Below, in pieces: positions 38,540-50,925 of a stretch of DNA of 64,000 nt (position 1 is the first letter of the stretch; the number at the start of each line of letters is the position of its first letter). The DNA comes from Monarcha castaneiventris obscurior (taxonomy: Eukaryota > Chordata > Aves > Passeriformes > Monarchidae). The stretch lies in NCBI GenBank assembly GCA_026261815.1, contig JAMPIT010000174.1, forward strand, positions 1,426,001-1,490,000, written 5' to 3'. The translations under genes were made by a program, and so were the position numbers. The notes beneath the pieces are model-generated. The model saw nothing but the letters and a program-made list of their open reading frames with translations. It was not told the origin of the DNA and did not search any database.

Positions 38540-38889
38540 TGTTGTGTTGTGTTACTGTACCCCAGTTCTGCTTCCCTGGTTGGCTCTGTTGGCCACTCCA
38601 CCCCTTGTTACCTTATATGCCCAGAGTTTCTCGATTGGTTCCCTTACCCTGGACCCTGCATTGTTCTTCCCCTGGACTTCTCTGGAACCTTGCATGAGGG
38701 TGGATGCATTAAATCTCTCCTGTAGAGCCCCATGCAAAGACCCTTCCTGCTCATTCACCATCGGACTGTTTTTGCCACCTGGTGCGTGTGTGTACGTGTG
38801 TGTGCAAGTGTGGTGGCTGCACCGAGAGGCTTCCTCGGAGGCACTTTTGGGAAGGTCGTGGCACTGTACCATCCAATATCACCACGACA
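38540..38889 (+). mobile_element. Probable solo LTR, + strand
   Basis: The segment begins TGTTGTGTTG and ends ACCACGACA, fitting TG...CA LTR termini. A TATA-like TTATAT (38613-38618) lies about 95 bases before a poly(A) signal ATTAAA (38708-38713), followed by a GT-rich U5-like region (GCGTGTGTGTACGTGTGTGT) and CpG-bearing sequence. Base composition shifts sharply from the AT-rich flanks. The text resembles an avian endogenous-retrovirus LTR I know, but I cannot give the family. No matching target duplication was found and the ends are approximate. No internal retroviral genes are attached. Confidence 0.5.
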
Positions 38890-41800
38890 TACTGTACTTC
38901 CCCAAAGCTGTCCAAGACAGGGAGGAGGAAGGGTGGCACTAGTTTTTTATAATGGTTGTATTATTCTTAAGTTTTTACAGCTTCAAGTATGTTGACTAAT
39001 TGAAAACTAGCAATCCTAAATTGAAAAAAAACCAGACCCCAAACATCTTTTACTGTGATTCCCTTTCCAGAAATGGTTACATTGTATGATAAACTCTTTT
39101 TTTTTTCATTTGTTAACAGCATTTATTTTAAAGCCTTGTTCATTTGGCCCATTGTGCTCCCTCCTCCTTTAACCAGGTGGAACTGCTTCTGCCTTGTTGC
39201 CTCTTCTCTGTTTCCTTGGAAGAGCAGTTTTACATATGTATCTAGGTGACAAGCCTGGATGGATGGGAGATATTTTTTATCACTTAGCAGATCTTTATTG
39301 TTCCATATCTTTATGGACAAGGCTGTCTTTGCAGTGGACCACAGAAAGCTGAAGAGCCCTAGACTTGATATGGAGAGGGGAGAGGATTGTTGCACTTCAG
39401 AAGTACAGCTCTCCTGCTGTGGGTGAAGGGCAGGGGGACCTTTATCTCACAGTCTTACTGCTAACTGAACTGACCATCTGATAAATGTGCTTTTTCTTTT
39501 GTTGTTTTCAGTGCTGGATCTCTTTGGAGATGGCATTTGTTATATTATTGAGGTGATAGGGACTTATAATGATGCAGAAATCCAGCTTTTCTCCACCATT
39601 TGCTTTGAGACTCTTAGCTTACCTGTTTGACTATTCTCATGAAGCCTTGTGGTATTTTTTCCTGACTTATGATCCCTTAGGAAGATATCTTGAAAGTTAT
39701 GCTAACATAGGTTCTCTGATTTTACCACATTTCCCTTCTGAGATTGCTTTTAAACCCAAAAGCAGCAGAACGATGAAGCTGTTTAATGCCTCTCTTCCAC
39801 TGGTGGGTAAAAGCTGGAAGTGCCAGACAAAGGCCATTGTCTTCTGTGGGTCACAGAACAGCTGAGTTTGAGCCACAAGTGGTGCTGTGAGGTACCTCAT
39901 CTTGTTTTCAGTTTGATTCTTATTTGCCATTTTAGGTACCACTGTTACTCTTGGAACAGTTAAGGTCACTCTTTGGGTGTAAGTAAGGAACAGTAAGGCA
40001 CTCTTAGTTAAGTGGATGTCCTCAAGTTTCACTGACTTTTGAGTGTGAAGGAGAATTTATAAATTGAGTGATTGGTGTGAAAACAAGGTCAGAAAAATCT
40101 TTATTAGAAAAGAAGGAAAAAAGAAACAAGGATGACTTCAAGGTTGACACAATGAAAAAGGTCATGTAGAAAAAAGGTAAGTACAGTGCTTATTACAGTG
40201 AGGATCCAAATTATTCAGGCTGATAAACTGGCTTAAACTACACTCTTTGCTCTATGAAAGTATATTGAAAGCATGCATTTGTTTCTATTATCCTAGGTCC
40301 TAAAAAGAGCTCTATAGAAGTAATTGGATTTGCCATAGGATGGCAGCAGCACTATCACCCTGCTAACTATTGTGTTTAACTAAGGTTGCGTTGTCATTAC
40401 CATTTTGTGAGGGTGGTCTTTCTTCATCCATGGTATTCTTCACAGCAGGCAGTTCTACCAACTCTGATCTCAGCTTCCATTCCAGTTGTATTCCTTCCCT
40501 TCTTTCACCTTGTCATAGACAAACCAGAATTCCTGACATACTGCTTGGGTGGTTGCCTTTCAGAGAAAAGTACTGCAGAGGCATTCAAGACTTGGACAAG
40601 GAATTCCTGTTTGAGGAGAGGTCTAAAATTCAAAATACAGCTTAAAGAATTTAAAAGAAATTTTTAGGAACTATGGTTTAAAACTATTTGCTTTATTTCC
40701 TTGCTTGTGGTGGACTTGTTCCTTTTAACATTCTCAGGAAGCTTGAGAATAGCCACTGGTCACAAAGCTTATTTGCATGCAGTGAGCTCTGCAATAGCAG
40801 TGATACAAACACTGGAATCCTCCAAAAAACCCAGGAGTTGTATCTGATGGGAGCAGCTGAAATAGTAATGAGCAGCTGAGAGCAACTGGATAGGGCAGAA
40901 GGAATTTAAAAAGAACACACTCTTCAGATTTTCCTTGGGTGCAATGAATTGTAGGCCAATGTTAATGCCATAAGCAGCTCAGCTGTGAGTCTATTTGTGT
41001 GCAGGCAAATATCTCCTAAAATTGATCTATTTGTAGGAGCTACAAAATGCCTTCATAAAACGTTTCCTCCATGCTAAGTATATATGGGTGACTGTCCTAG
41101 CTTTGCTAGCTCTAGAGATATTTAAATATTGGATCTCTCTGAGATGCTGGAATTAGTGGGTTCTGCTAATTGCAGTTCTGTATAAAGTTTTCAGAAGGCT
41201 TGATATTAACTTGAGAAAAAATGGAACTTCATCTCTAGCTTTCAGCTACAACAAGAAGGACGCTATCGACCTATTAGGATAAATTGCAGAAAAGAAGTAC
41301 CTTTTAGTATTTGATTTTGGTTTATAATTGAATTTCACAAACCCTACAGAAGTTTGTTTAGCTTTTGCCTTGACCTATCTGAATATTTAGTATAGGTATT
41401 GGTTTAATGGCATACACACCTGAAATAACTATTTAGAGATCTCATTCTTTGGAGATTATATAATGCCCAATAGTACAATAACATCTGGTAATAGGAGACA
41501 ACTGTAAAGGGCTTTAGACAAACATGCTTTGCTTTATTGTTGACATAATGAAGACACACATATGGAACTTGGTGTTCCTAAAGGAATGTGTCTGCAAATA
41601 GAAATGCAAAATGGAGAAATCCAAGCAGTTAATTTCCATTCTACATTATGAAATTAAAAAGATGCTGGTCTGAATAGGAACTGTAAAAATGCATAATGCC
41701 TTTTGACAGAGATCATAAATCATGGGCTTTTCAAGGCTATTAAAACAAATTCCATCCACATTGCCAGAGCTGTTTTTAAAATACTTTTGTTAACTAATGA

Positions 41801-44800
41801 CTTGTGCTATGTTTTGAAAAATATGGTCTCCCTTATAAAATTATTCAAGCTATTTAAAAAACTTAATTTCATACTCAAATTTTCTAATGCAGTGGTTCTA
41901 AATTTATTGATACATAAACTATAATGCTTTTAAAATCAGGATGGATTGCTGAAGATAAAACCTGTGTATGCACTGGTATTATACTGTCCACTAGACAGTG
42001 AAACAGAGATGTAACCCCAAGTATTCATGGGGTTTTTTCCTCTATAATTAATAAGGTGCCTCGCTGTGATTTTTTTTTTTGTGTCTGACTTAAAAACATT
42101 TTCAGATAAATTATCTTGGAAAGGCTTTATAAAAAGGTCTGACACTAATAATCTTACTTGTTCAGAATCTTATGTTGAGTAATATTTTCTGCAGAAACTT
42201 GCTAGTGAAGTGTTACTCAGCATTAATAAGAGTTTCTCCAAAGAGTTTCTTCAAAGTTGTCTCCACTGATTGTATGGAACATCTTGCACTACTGAAAACT
42301 GTTAAATGAGAAAAAGGTTTGCAACGTTCATTCTTCAGAAAACTGAAAAGAGCTTTGGGTATCCTGAAAGCCTACTGAAAATCTTTCTTTTTATCTCAAA
42401 AATGAAAATTTAAAAAAGCTTTTATGTGGATTGTAGAACAGCACACAAAGTTTCTTAAAACTCTGAAATGTTTTTCTGAGAGTTCATGTGTGTAATAATA
42501 AAGATTGCAGTCTAAAAATGAAACTTTGCTAACAAAACAGACCTAAAACTTTTATTTTTAGTGGTAAAAGAAAATAAAGGGAAAATGATTCATTTGAATA
42601 TCTGTAAATATGAAGATGGCATTTATAGATTTTGATGTTTTCCCCAGAAATATCAAAGCATTTTACAAGCACTCATATAACATAAGCTGGCAACTAAACA
42701 TTGAAAAAACAAGTGTGTATTGGTACCTCTACACAAAAATGAGAGAATAGCAGAGCAGACACTGATTTTCCTGGGGTTGCACACAAAGTCACTGTGAAAG
42801 GAATGGAAATATCTAACTATTAATTTCTTGTACTTGTTTATTAGCCATGAAACAACGGCTTCTCCAGTGTGATTGAAATCTGAAGTTAAATGTGACAAAT
42901 GAGAAAATGAAGAAAAAATAAATAATGTTTATGTTTCAAGATGATGAAGTCTCACTTCCTGCAAAATATATGATGAAAAATTATGTTTTATGATGTAAGT
43001 TGTCTTTCTTAGTGTGCTTTTGAGACACTGAATTTGTGACAACGTGTTCAAAACAATCCCTGAGTTGCTGAAATTTGCTCTGAATAAAATAGGCCTTTAT
43101 TTATTTTGTGAATAAAGTAACCTAGAAGATTATCCTGCATTTGAGATATAGATTTATAAGACCATACCTGTTTCTCTTAACAAGAAAATTCAAGCTACAA
43201 CACAACTATCTGCTGGCTAGAAAGAAAGGAATGTTTCAGCTGGCAATGTTTATAAATTTGGTGATCTACCTCCACAGTTACAGTTTTATGTTCTCTCTTA
43301 GCCCACAGCTATGTTTATTAACACCCTTAAGTGAGGGATAGAATCTCAGGCTCAGAAAAAGGAGTCAAGGAACACTGTCTTCGTGGCATAGGCAGGAACC
43401 TGAGCAGAAGTGGGAGTCTCAGCTCTGCCTCTTTATTGCATGATCTAGACCAATGCTTACCTCTATTTCCAGGAAAAAAAGGAGGGAGGACAAAGGAAAG
43501 CACTCTCTTTCTACCTTACCCTCTTATGCATCTGTCTGTGGGTCATTTCATGAGGAAAGTTTAGCCCGGGACAAGCTTCTTGTTTAATGCACGTATTGGT
43601 AGATGCAGATATTGGTGTGGCAATGACAATGCAGACCCACAAATTTCAGCCACCTGGTGGCTACAATCCTCAGATCAGACCACTAGGAGGAGTTTTATTG
43701 TCAGCCTGAGTTACGTCGTGCAGTTATGTTAGTCAGTTATATTATTTAATGCATGTTACCATCTTGGCTGATAGATACCACCTATATTGCATTTGTGGCT
43801 ATTTACATTTCTCCCACTCTTCTTAGCCATCAAATCAAGCTTTCAGTTGCTTTTAGCAAACGTTTTTCAGCAAGCAGATCTTAAAAGCCTGTTCGGATAC
43901 CTAAATACATATTGCACAGGTCCTGGTGTGCCTCAGGAGGAAATGTAACCCTGCTTCTTTCCATTGCAAAAGAGAAAATTGCTTGAGTATCATGAAGCAG
44001 CAGCAGCTCACAAGAAAGTGTGTTCAGCTAGTCCGGAGCCTATCCTGTTGTCCTGTGTCACACTGATACTCCAAATAAGATAATCAAGAGAAGGGTAAAC
44101 AAGAACTGTGAGTCTAAGAGTCAACATCCAAACCCTCACAATCCAAATGATCTCCCCTACTTCATCCTGAATAAGTGTTACTGGTGGGTGCTACATCCTG
44201 GTTGGTCTTTTTTAGCTGTCTCCTCCAGACAGGTGACCTGCTGCTGTTTCCAGTTTGATTTAGTGGATATTTAGGCGTTTTCAGGACTTATGGTGAGATT
44301 TTTTTTACCTGTTTCTATGTCAGTGCATTCATATTCTTTGATTTCTCAAAAGAGGCTCCTGAAAGAGTTAAAGATCCAGGAAAATGGATTTTGTTACACT
44401 AAGCTTAACTCCAGTACAGTATGAATGCTGTTTAATTGATTGTTATTGTCAACACATTACCTAATAATGTCCTGTTTTCCTTCTTTTTTTTTTTTAATAG
44501 CTTAGAATATATTTAGTCCATAGTCTTGATAACTGAAAATATTCTTAGATTTAGGATTTAGACATTACATTTAAATAAGAATATAAATTGTTTAGGGGGA
44601 AAGAGTTTTCTCTGATGTTCTCTGGTTGTAGTTTATGACTTCCCTACTGCTCAAGCTGATTTCAATATTTTTCATTAAATTTGTTACAGTCTTTCTTCCC
44701 AAGAGACCTGCCTCTTCATTATAACCATTTCCATCAATGACAAGATCACAGAGCATTTTTAATGTTAAATAGGATAGAAGGATAGAAATTAGTACTTAAA

Positions 44801-47706
44801 GGGTGAAACTATTAGTATTTCTGAGTGCTTCTGTGTATTCATCACTGCCTGATACAGATCAGTATTAATAATGGGACCAGCCAGACATAATCCATCTGCT
44901 GGATATTCCTTTTCTCTCTATGCAGTGACTGTCTTGTCTTCTTTCTCAGACAGTGCCTGCTCTGGTCTCCAGACAGGAAATCCAGACATGGCCATTCATC
45001 AATGCTGCTATAATCTGTCTGATTTTATTAGCTTTTGAATTTTATCACCAAAATGAAAAGGAAGGGGGGGGGAAGGAGAACCCAGCAGTATGATTCTCCT
45101 ATACTTATGAGTTCTTCTCAATACAGTGGATGCGGAACAGACAAAAATTTAAAAGTGAAAAGATACTTTGCAAATTAACTACGTTCTGCTACCCGCCCCC
45201 CCCATACCCCATCCTCTACCCCCCCTTATTTTTAAGAGGTTGATCTACTTTTTTTTTAATTTCTTATTTTTAAAATACATGTGGTGTACTGCAGTGGGGG
45301 TTTCTGATTTATTGATCTTTTTCCTTTATTTTAGATTTCAGGGTGCATATTGAATATTCCGTGTTGTTATAGGAGCCGCCTAGGATTGGATCTGGTTTTG
45401 GAGAGCGGACATGAACAACCGCTGGAAACTGAATTGTTTGCAGTTGCTCTATGGATTGCGGAATTCCAGTGCCAGTGGTCAGAGCTGAATAAATCCCAGT
45501 TGGAATAACTGGTTGAGGCAAGGAATGTTAAACTATGTAGAGAGAAAGGATGAGTGGATTAAAGCCTGTTTCAACCCAGGGAGCCCCAACAGGAGATCAC
45601 TGAAGATTATTTGGTTGCCTTTACCTCCATTACCAAGTTTCTGGTGAGTCGGAGAGGTAAAATTTAGGTTATGAAAAAGTGTCTGCCTTGGAGCTGTGTG
45701 GAAATGATTAGATTTTCTCAAGGAGAACAAGCTGTTTGCAGACTCCTTTGGATATCCTGTTGTGGCAGTCTAGCTGGAAAATGAATGTGGATTCATAGAA
45801 GTGTGGTGTGTGCATGCAATGAAGGAATTCACTACTTATTGTCCTTTGTAGGACGGTACAGAAGTGACAGAGTGGATGCCTGTCTCCAATTCTCCTCTCC
45901 ATCCCATTGCTAGGGAGGAAAAGCAGGAGGAGCAAGCAGGGGAGAGAGCGAGTGGCATGTGTTTAGGAGTCCCTCAGTGGGAGCACTGAACTGGGGTAGT
46001 ACCATTCCTAAGCCACAAGTAGAAGCAGCATAGAGTAATAAATTGACTTTCAAAAGTATATTTATTTAGATCTCCCTCTGCAGGGTATTTGAGCACCAGC
46101 CCAGTACACATCTGTTTTACGTAGGGATTAGAAATGTCCACATTATTGAAACGGAACCTGGAAAAGACATCAAACTGATGTCTTTAAATAGCGGCAGATT
46201 GATTTTGAAACTTCCTTGAATCCATGATGAAATTAAAACATTCAAAAGTGGAATGATGTCAATGGTATTCTTCCAGAATGATATATAGCAGTCTGTAGTA
46301 GCAGCATTGCTATGTGGTTTGCTGATTTTTATAAATATGCTTGGCATTATAGTGTTAAGTGCCATTACTCTGACTTTACTGATTTTGGACTTTGGCATGG
46401 CACGTGGAACAAAGCAGTAAGTATTCTATTAGTAGACATCAAAGCAGCTTTTGTAGTACTTGATGTGTCTGGTGTCTTGGTATGTCTGTAATTCTGTAGA
46501 AAAATGTCCACTGAAACATCTGTAAAGAGTCTAAAGTTTTGCATTGGCGCAGCATAAGGCTACAAGCAGTAGTATTGCACATTTATATAAGCCTTGCATT
46601 AAATGGAGCCTATGAGAGAGAATTCCTTCTATATTTCCAATTCCTAATTTTTTGGAAAAACAAGAACTGCTCCATTGCAGCTTGTCAGAACTGGAAATAC
46701 TGTTAAGTATAGTTATTTGGGATATAAATACTGATCAGGGGAGTGAAGATTTCTTTCAAAAATCATACAGTTCAAAACTCAGTCTTTTTAGGTTCATAAC
46801 CTAGCCACCAATGGACTGTGGGGTAGAACTTTTGTATACAGTGACTTTGTACTCAAAATACCCATGCAGAAAGTGGGAAACTCATATTTGATCTTTTTAC
46901 CCTAAAGTGTTCAAAACTACTCCTCTGTCTTTCAGGAATTAACTCAAAAAAAACCATGCTTCAATCTGTTCTCAGATTTTGCAGACTCCATATCTCTCCT
47001 TGGAGCTGAGAAAGTATTTGAAAAAAGAAGGTAAGATTCCAGGGACAGGAAGACAAGCAAAGGAATAAAGTGAGTGCTGGTGCAAAAGGGCATCTGACTT
47101 TTAATTTGTTTGTCAGTAAAGTCTTGTATGGTTGAAGAGCAGTAGGTCACAGGTCTTGCTCCAAGGACTGCTCGTTGTAACTGAAGTACCATCACTGCTC
47201 CAGCAGGTCCATTTTGAGAGAAAGCAGTGGTTTCTATGAAACCAAGTGTATCCAGGATGTGAGAAGTGTACTCTGAAAATGCCTGTTATTCTGAAGTCAG
47301 GCATTGGATAAGAATAACTGTTACAGAAAAAGATTTTTGAACTATAAAAATGCATTATAGGATTACTAACGGCTATTTGAAGTAATTACTGCCTAAATTG
47401 TGGTTTTAAGCTGTAAGTAAAGACAGGTGAAAGATCAAGGTATTACAGTGCAGACCTTAGAAAACAGAAAGAAAATAAAGAAACAGTTCTTAAATTTTTT
47501 TTTTGGTTGTTTTTGTTGTCTTTGTTTCAAGCTAATTTAAAAAGCTATTAATGTTCTTTATGGAAAAAGGTATTTAAAGCAATAGGAACCTCTAGTCAAA
47601 TCAAATGGTCCTTGTCATATATGAGGGAGTGTGTAAGACTGATTATTAATTTGAATTACATAGATGGTTTCTCAAGGTATTTTTCCAATTTAAGGAAATG
47701 CCTGGT
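38890..47706. other. Anonymous AT-rich sequence
   Basis: No repeat family or gene is identified over about 8.8 kb apart from minor C-rich and T-rich simple tracts (45196-45252). A minus-strand 71-codon frame at 45309-45521 holds several CpGs and is discussed as a finding. Other frames are at chance length. Confidence 0.4.
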
Positions 47707-48757
47707 TGTAGTAGTTTGACCTTGGGTGCTGCCAGATGCCCACCTAGCTGCTGCTCTCTCATTTCCCCTCTTCTTATTCCCCCTCTTCTAGAGGACAGAG
47801 GGAGAAAATTAGATGGAAAAGATTGTGGGTCAAAATGAAGACAAGGAAATCATTTACCAATTAGCCTCACAGCAAAACAGACTTGACTTGGGGAAAATCA
47901 ATTTAATTTATTGCCATTTAAAATAAATTAAGATGGTGACAAATAAAACCAGAAATTAAAACGCCTTCTCTTCCCTCTCTGATTTTTTCCCAGGATCAAC
48001 TCCTTTCCTTTGTTCCAGCTCCTCAATTTCTTTCCCCATTTGAGTGTCACAGGATGGGCAGGGAATGGGCGTGGTGGTCAATCTGTAACTGTCGCAGCTG
48101 CCGACCAGAGGGTTAAGAAAGACTCAGAGACAGGAATGCAGCCCAGCGAATAGATGGAATTATTTAATTAACAAAGGACGGGTTTTTATGCGTTTAGTTC
48201 TCTTAGTGTCTACCTAAATGGCAAGAGGTTATTGGACCTCTTGCTCACTGCCTACCGGAGTGATTGGTCGGTTCTCACATCGTTCATTCTCCTAGTCGAA
48301 ATCATAACAATTCTAATTATATCTGCAGGTGCAAGATAGCAAACTCGGTTTACAGAAACCTTATCATGTTTTGCATAGTTCAGCATGAGAAAGACAGAGC
48401 TTTCACGAACTACTGCAGAGAGCTGAAGAAATCCTCTGCTGAGGCTTCTTCAGCATCCATATGTAACAGCTCCTCTTGGCTGCTCCTTTCCTTTCCCACT
48501 TTTCCTTATTCTGACTTCTGCAGCAAATGTCTGCCTTCTCTGCTTTGAGGTCCTCCATGGGCTGCAATGTGGATGCCTGTGCTCCACCATGGTCTTGTCT
48601 GCAGCTGCAGCAGAATCTCTGCCCCAGCACCTCCTGTCAGCGCTTCTTAGTGAAATCCTGTTGCTAAACAAAGAGTGCACATGGAGCTCCCTTTCTGCTA
48701 GATAGTAGGAATAAAGAGAAAGCAATTATTTTTAGTCAGAAATCCCAATCCCAACAT
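47707..48757 (-). mobile_element. Older LTR of an avian endogenous retrovirus, interrupted by a nested LTR
   Basis: The left end TGTAGTAGTTTGACCTTGGG is the reverse complement of the common avian LTR terminus ...CAAACCACTACA. Characteristic text follows: CAGACTTGACTTGGGGAAAA, then AATTTAATTTATTGCC carrying the poly(A) signal AATAAA on the minus strand (47907-47912). The right part contains CCATGGGCTGCA and CACCATGGTCTTG, the 'Cys-rich' U3 repeats of the same LTR class, shortened by deletions. It ends near CCCAATCCCAACA. The element is split at 48090-48461 by a second LTR. It is a solo LTR with no coding internal region, and the right boundary is approximate. Confidence 0.7.
48090..48461 (-). 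mobile_element. Nested solo LTR with 6-bp target duplication
   Basis: This 372-bp insertion sits inside the older LTR and is flanked by the direct repeat TGTAAC (48084-48089 and 48462-48467). Removing it and one repeat restores continuity with the older LTR. On the minus strand it reads from TATGGATGCTGAAG (an original TG terminus with one C-to-T change on + would explain TA) to ...GCAGCTGCGACA. It has a CCAAT box (ATTGG on + at 48263-48267), a TATA-type box CATAAAAACC (rc of 48181-48190), and a poly(A) signal ATTAAA (rc of 48163-48168) in the right order for U3-R-U5. A 6-bp duplication fits ERVK or alpharetrovirus-like integration. CpGs are well preserved, so it is younger than its host. Confidence 0.8.
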
Positions 48758-49534
48758 GCAGCTCTAAATCATGATACTTTATTTCTATCCCTTCCCAAAC
48801 TTATTCTAGGAAATGATTCACATTAATTTCTTGGGGTTTCATGTTGCTTTTAGCTTCCTACATACATAATTAGTGTCTTCATCTCCTTTTTAGGGCTTTC
48901 TTCAGGAAAATTTCAGCTTCAATGGCTTATTTTTGCTTAAGGCTACTTAACAGGGATATGGCTTTCCTTGTTTTGAGCTAGCGTGCTTAACAAAGGAATA
49001 TGATTGATTTAGCCTACATACATTCCACCCAGAGATCAGATAGATAAGAAATTCTCACTAAAAGAAGAAATCAAGAGAAAGTAATTTAGGATGATTTAAA
49101 ATAAGATGGGTAGAAATGAAATACACATGGATGGGCTGCTTCACTCCCTTGAGACATGATTATTTACTTCTGTCAAACTGCAAGAAAACATGTTTCTATG
49201 CTTGAAGATAGAGCAAAGGCATACAGCAAAGAATGTTGTCTATATGCAAGCTGCAGATTCCTCTAGTTAGTTCTTAGTTACTGTCTTCTTACCTGTCAAA
49301 GTGATATGTACAGGGCCGTTACAGCAGACTTTAATACCTTCTACTCCCAAAATACAACAAAATATGTTAAGGGGAACATAAATATATTGTAGCTGTATTG
49401 TTTCAGGAGCAAAATTTAAATAGACATCTGTTTCATCCCTGTTGTATTGTACACATTAGCTTAAGTAATTTCATATATTATCTTATTTATAAGCAAGAAT
49501 TCTTCAATAAAACTAATTTATTTCCCTAGCAGGG
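48758..49534. other. Anonymous sequence between two LTRs
   Basis: Nothing is recognised in this AT-rich spacer. Confidence 0.45.
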
Positions 49535-50038
49535 TGTCCAGCTAGGGTAGAGTTAATTTCTTCTCAGTAGCTTTTACAGTGCTGTGTTTTGGATTTGTAA
49601 TGAGAATGGTGTTGATAACACACTGATGTTTTGGGTTTTTGCTAAGCCATATTTATTCTAAGTCAAGAACTTCTTGTCTCATGCTCTGCCAGTGAGAAAG
49701 AAAATAAAACTGGGAGGGAGCATGGCTGGGACAGGTGCCTAGAGCTTACCAAAGAGATATTTCACACCATAGGATATCATGCCCAGTAAGTAAACTGGGG
49801 GGAGTTACCTGGAAGGAGGGGCTGATCTGGGTTTGGTAAGGAGAGTCTGGCATTGGTGAGCAGGTGGTGAGCAATTGTATCATGCATCAGTTGGGTTTTT
49901 TCTAATTATTATAATTTGCCATTACACTATTTTTACTTTATTTTTGATTAGTTAATTGTTCTCATCTCAATCTGCAAATTCTACTTTGATTTTCCTCCTC
50001 ATTCCACTGGGTTTTTGGGAGGGAAGAGAAGGGAGCTA
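49535..50038 (+). mobile_element. ERVL-like solo LTR, + strand, 3' end degraded
   Basis: It opens TGTCCAGCTAGGGTAGAGTT and continues with segments typical of a widespread avian ERVL-type LTR: GTGCTGTGTTTTGGATTTG, TGATAACACACTGATGTTTT, then AGGATATCATGCCCAGTAAG (a decayed TATA region), GGTGGTGAGCAATTG, and GTTCTCATCTCAATC. The last part, ATTCCACTGGGTTTTTGGGAG, precedes where the consensus would finish; the CA terminus is missing. A minus-strand CR1 begins only about 35 bases further on. No internal region is attached. Confidence 0.75.
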
Positions 50039-50073
50039 GTCCAAACAATGTCCTACAGAGTTTCCTTATGAAG

Positions 50074-50925
50074 TCATAGAATGGTTTGGAAGGGACCTTT
50101 AATGATCACTGAGTCCAACCCTCCTGCTCCCTTGGGCACGGACAGCTTCCTCCACACCAGGTTGCTCAAAGCCTTCTTCAAAATGGACTTGAACACTTCC
50201 GGGGATGGGGCATCCACAACTTCTCTGGGCAGCTTTTTCCAGTGCTTCACCACCCTCATAGTAAAGCCTTTCTTCCTTTTGTCAAGTCTAAACATACCCT
50301 CTCTCAGTTTAAGACTGTTGCCCCTTGTCCTGTCCCTGCAGGCCCTAGTAAAAAGAGTCTGTTTTTCTCAAAAATCCCCTTTATATATTTAAAGGCCGCA
50401 GTAGGGCCTCCCAGGAGCCTATCCAGGTTCCTCTGGGTCTCTCTGGGTGTCTATCTGCGTCACTTCCCTCAAGTGAATTGGCTGCTCTCATTTTGGTGTC
50501 ATCTGCAAACTTGTTGAGTGCACACCCAATCCCACTATGTCATTGATGCAGATATTAAATAGTATTGGTCCCAGTGTGGACCCTTGAAGAACACCACTCA
50601 TTTTTGGTTTCCACTTGGGTATTGAGCTATTGACTATAACTCTTTGGAGGTGTCCATCAACCCAATCCCTTACCCATCTAACTGGGTAGGGTTAGATGGA
50701 CTGGGTCCATCTGTCAAACCCATATCTCCCCAATTTAGCCTCAAGAACGTTGTGGAAGACTGTATCAAAGCCCTTACAGAACTCCAGGTAGGTGACATCC
50801 AACTTAGAGAGTTCCACTTTTGTTATCAATAAATTAATCTTACTAAAGCGATTTTTTGGGTAGTTTTGAGATTTAACTAAACATTGAGAAAGCCTGCTGA
50901 CTGTGTATCAAGAGGTATGCTTTAT
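50074..50925 (-). mobile_element. CR1 LINE, 5'-truncated, minus orientation
   Basis: It begins with TCATAGAATGGTTTGGAAGG, the reverse complement of the CR1 3' end, then CTCCTGCTCCCTTGGGCA and CTGGGCAGCTTTTTCCAGTG. A minus-strand piece (50074-50295) gives the CR1 ORF2 C-terminus, with VKHWKKLPREVVDAPS. Further right it crosses the RT region (TTTGGTGTCATCTGCAAACT, antisense of the FADDTK block) and ends around 50925 with diminishing similarity. Internal deletions and stops make it inactive. It is a different copy from the CR1 at 53.6 kb, as both carry their own 3' end. Confidence 0.85.

Noticed and set aside
46117..46398. Minus-strand hydrophobic 93-codon frame
   Set aside because: It has no motif and no convincing splice signals, and its length is within chance for this composition.
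47707..50038. Full provirus spanning the LTRs
   Set aside because: The LTRs differ in family and orientation and no gag, pol or env sequence lies between them, so they are independent solo LTRs.
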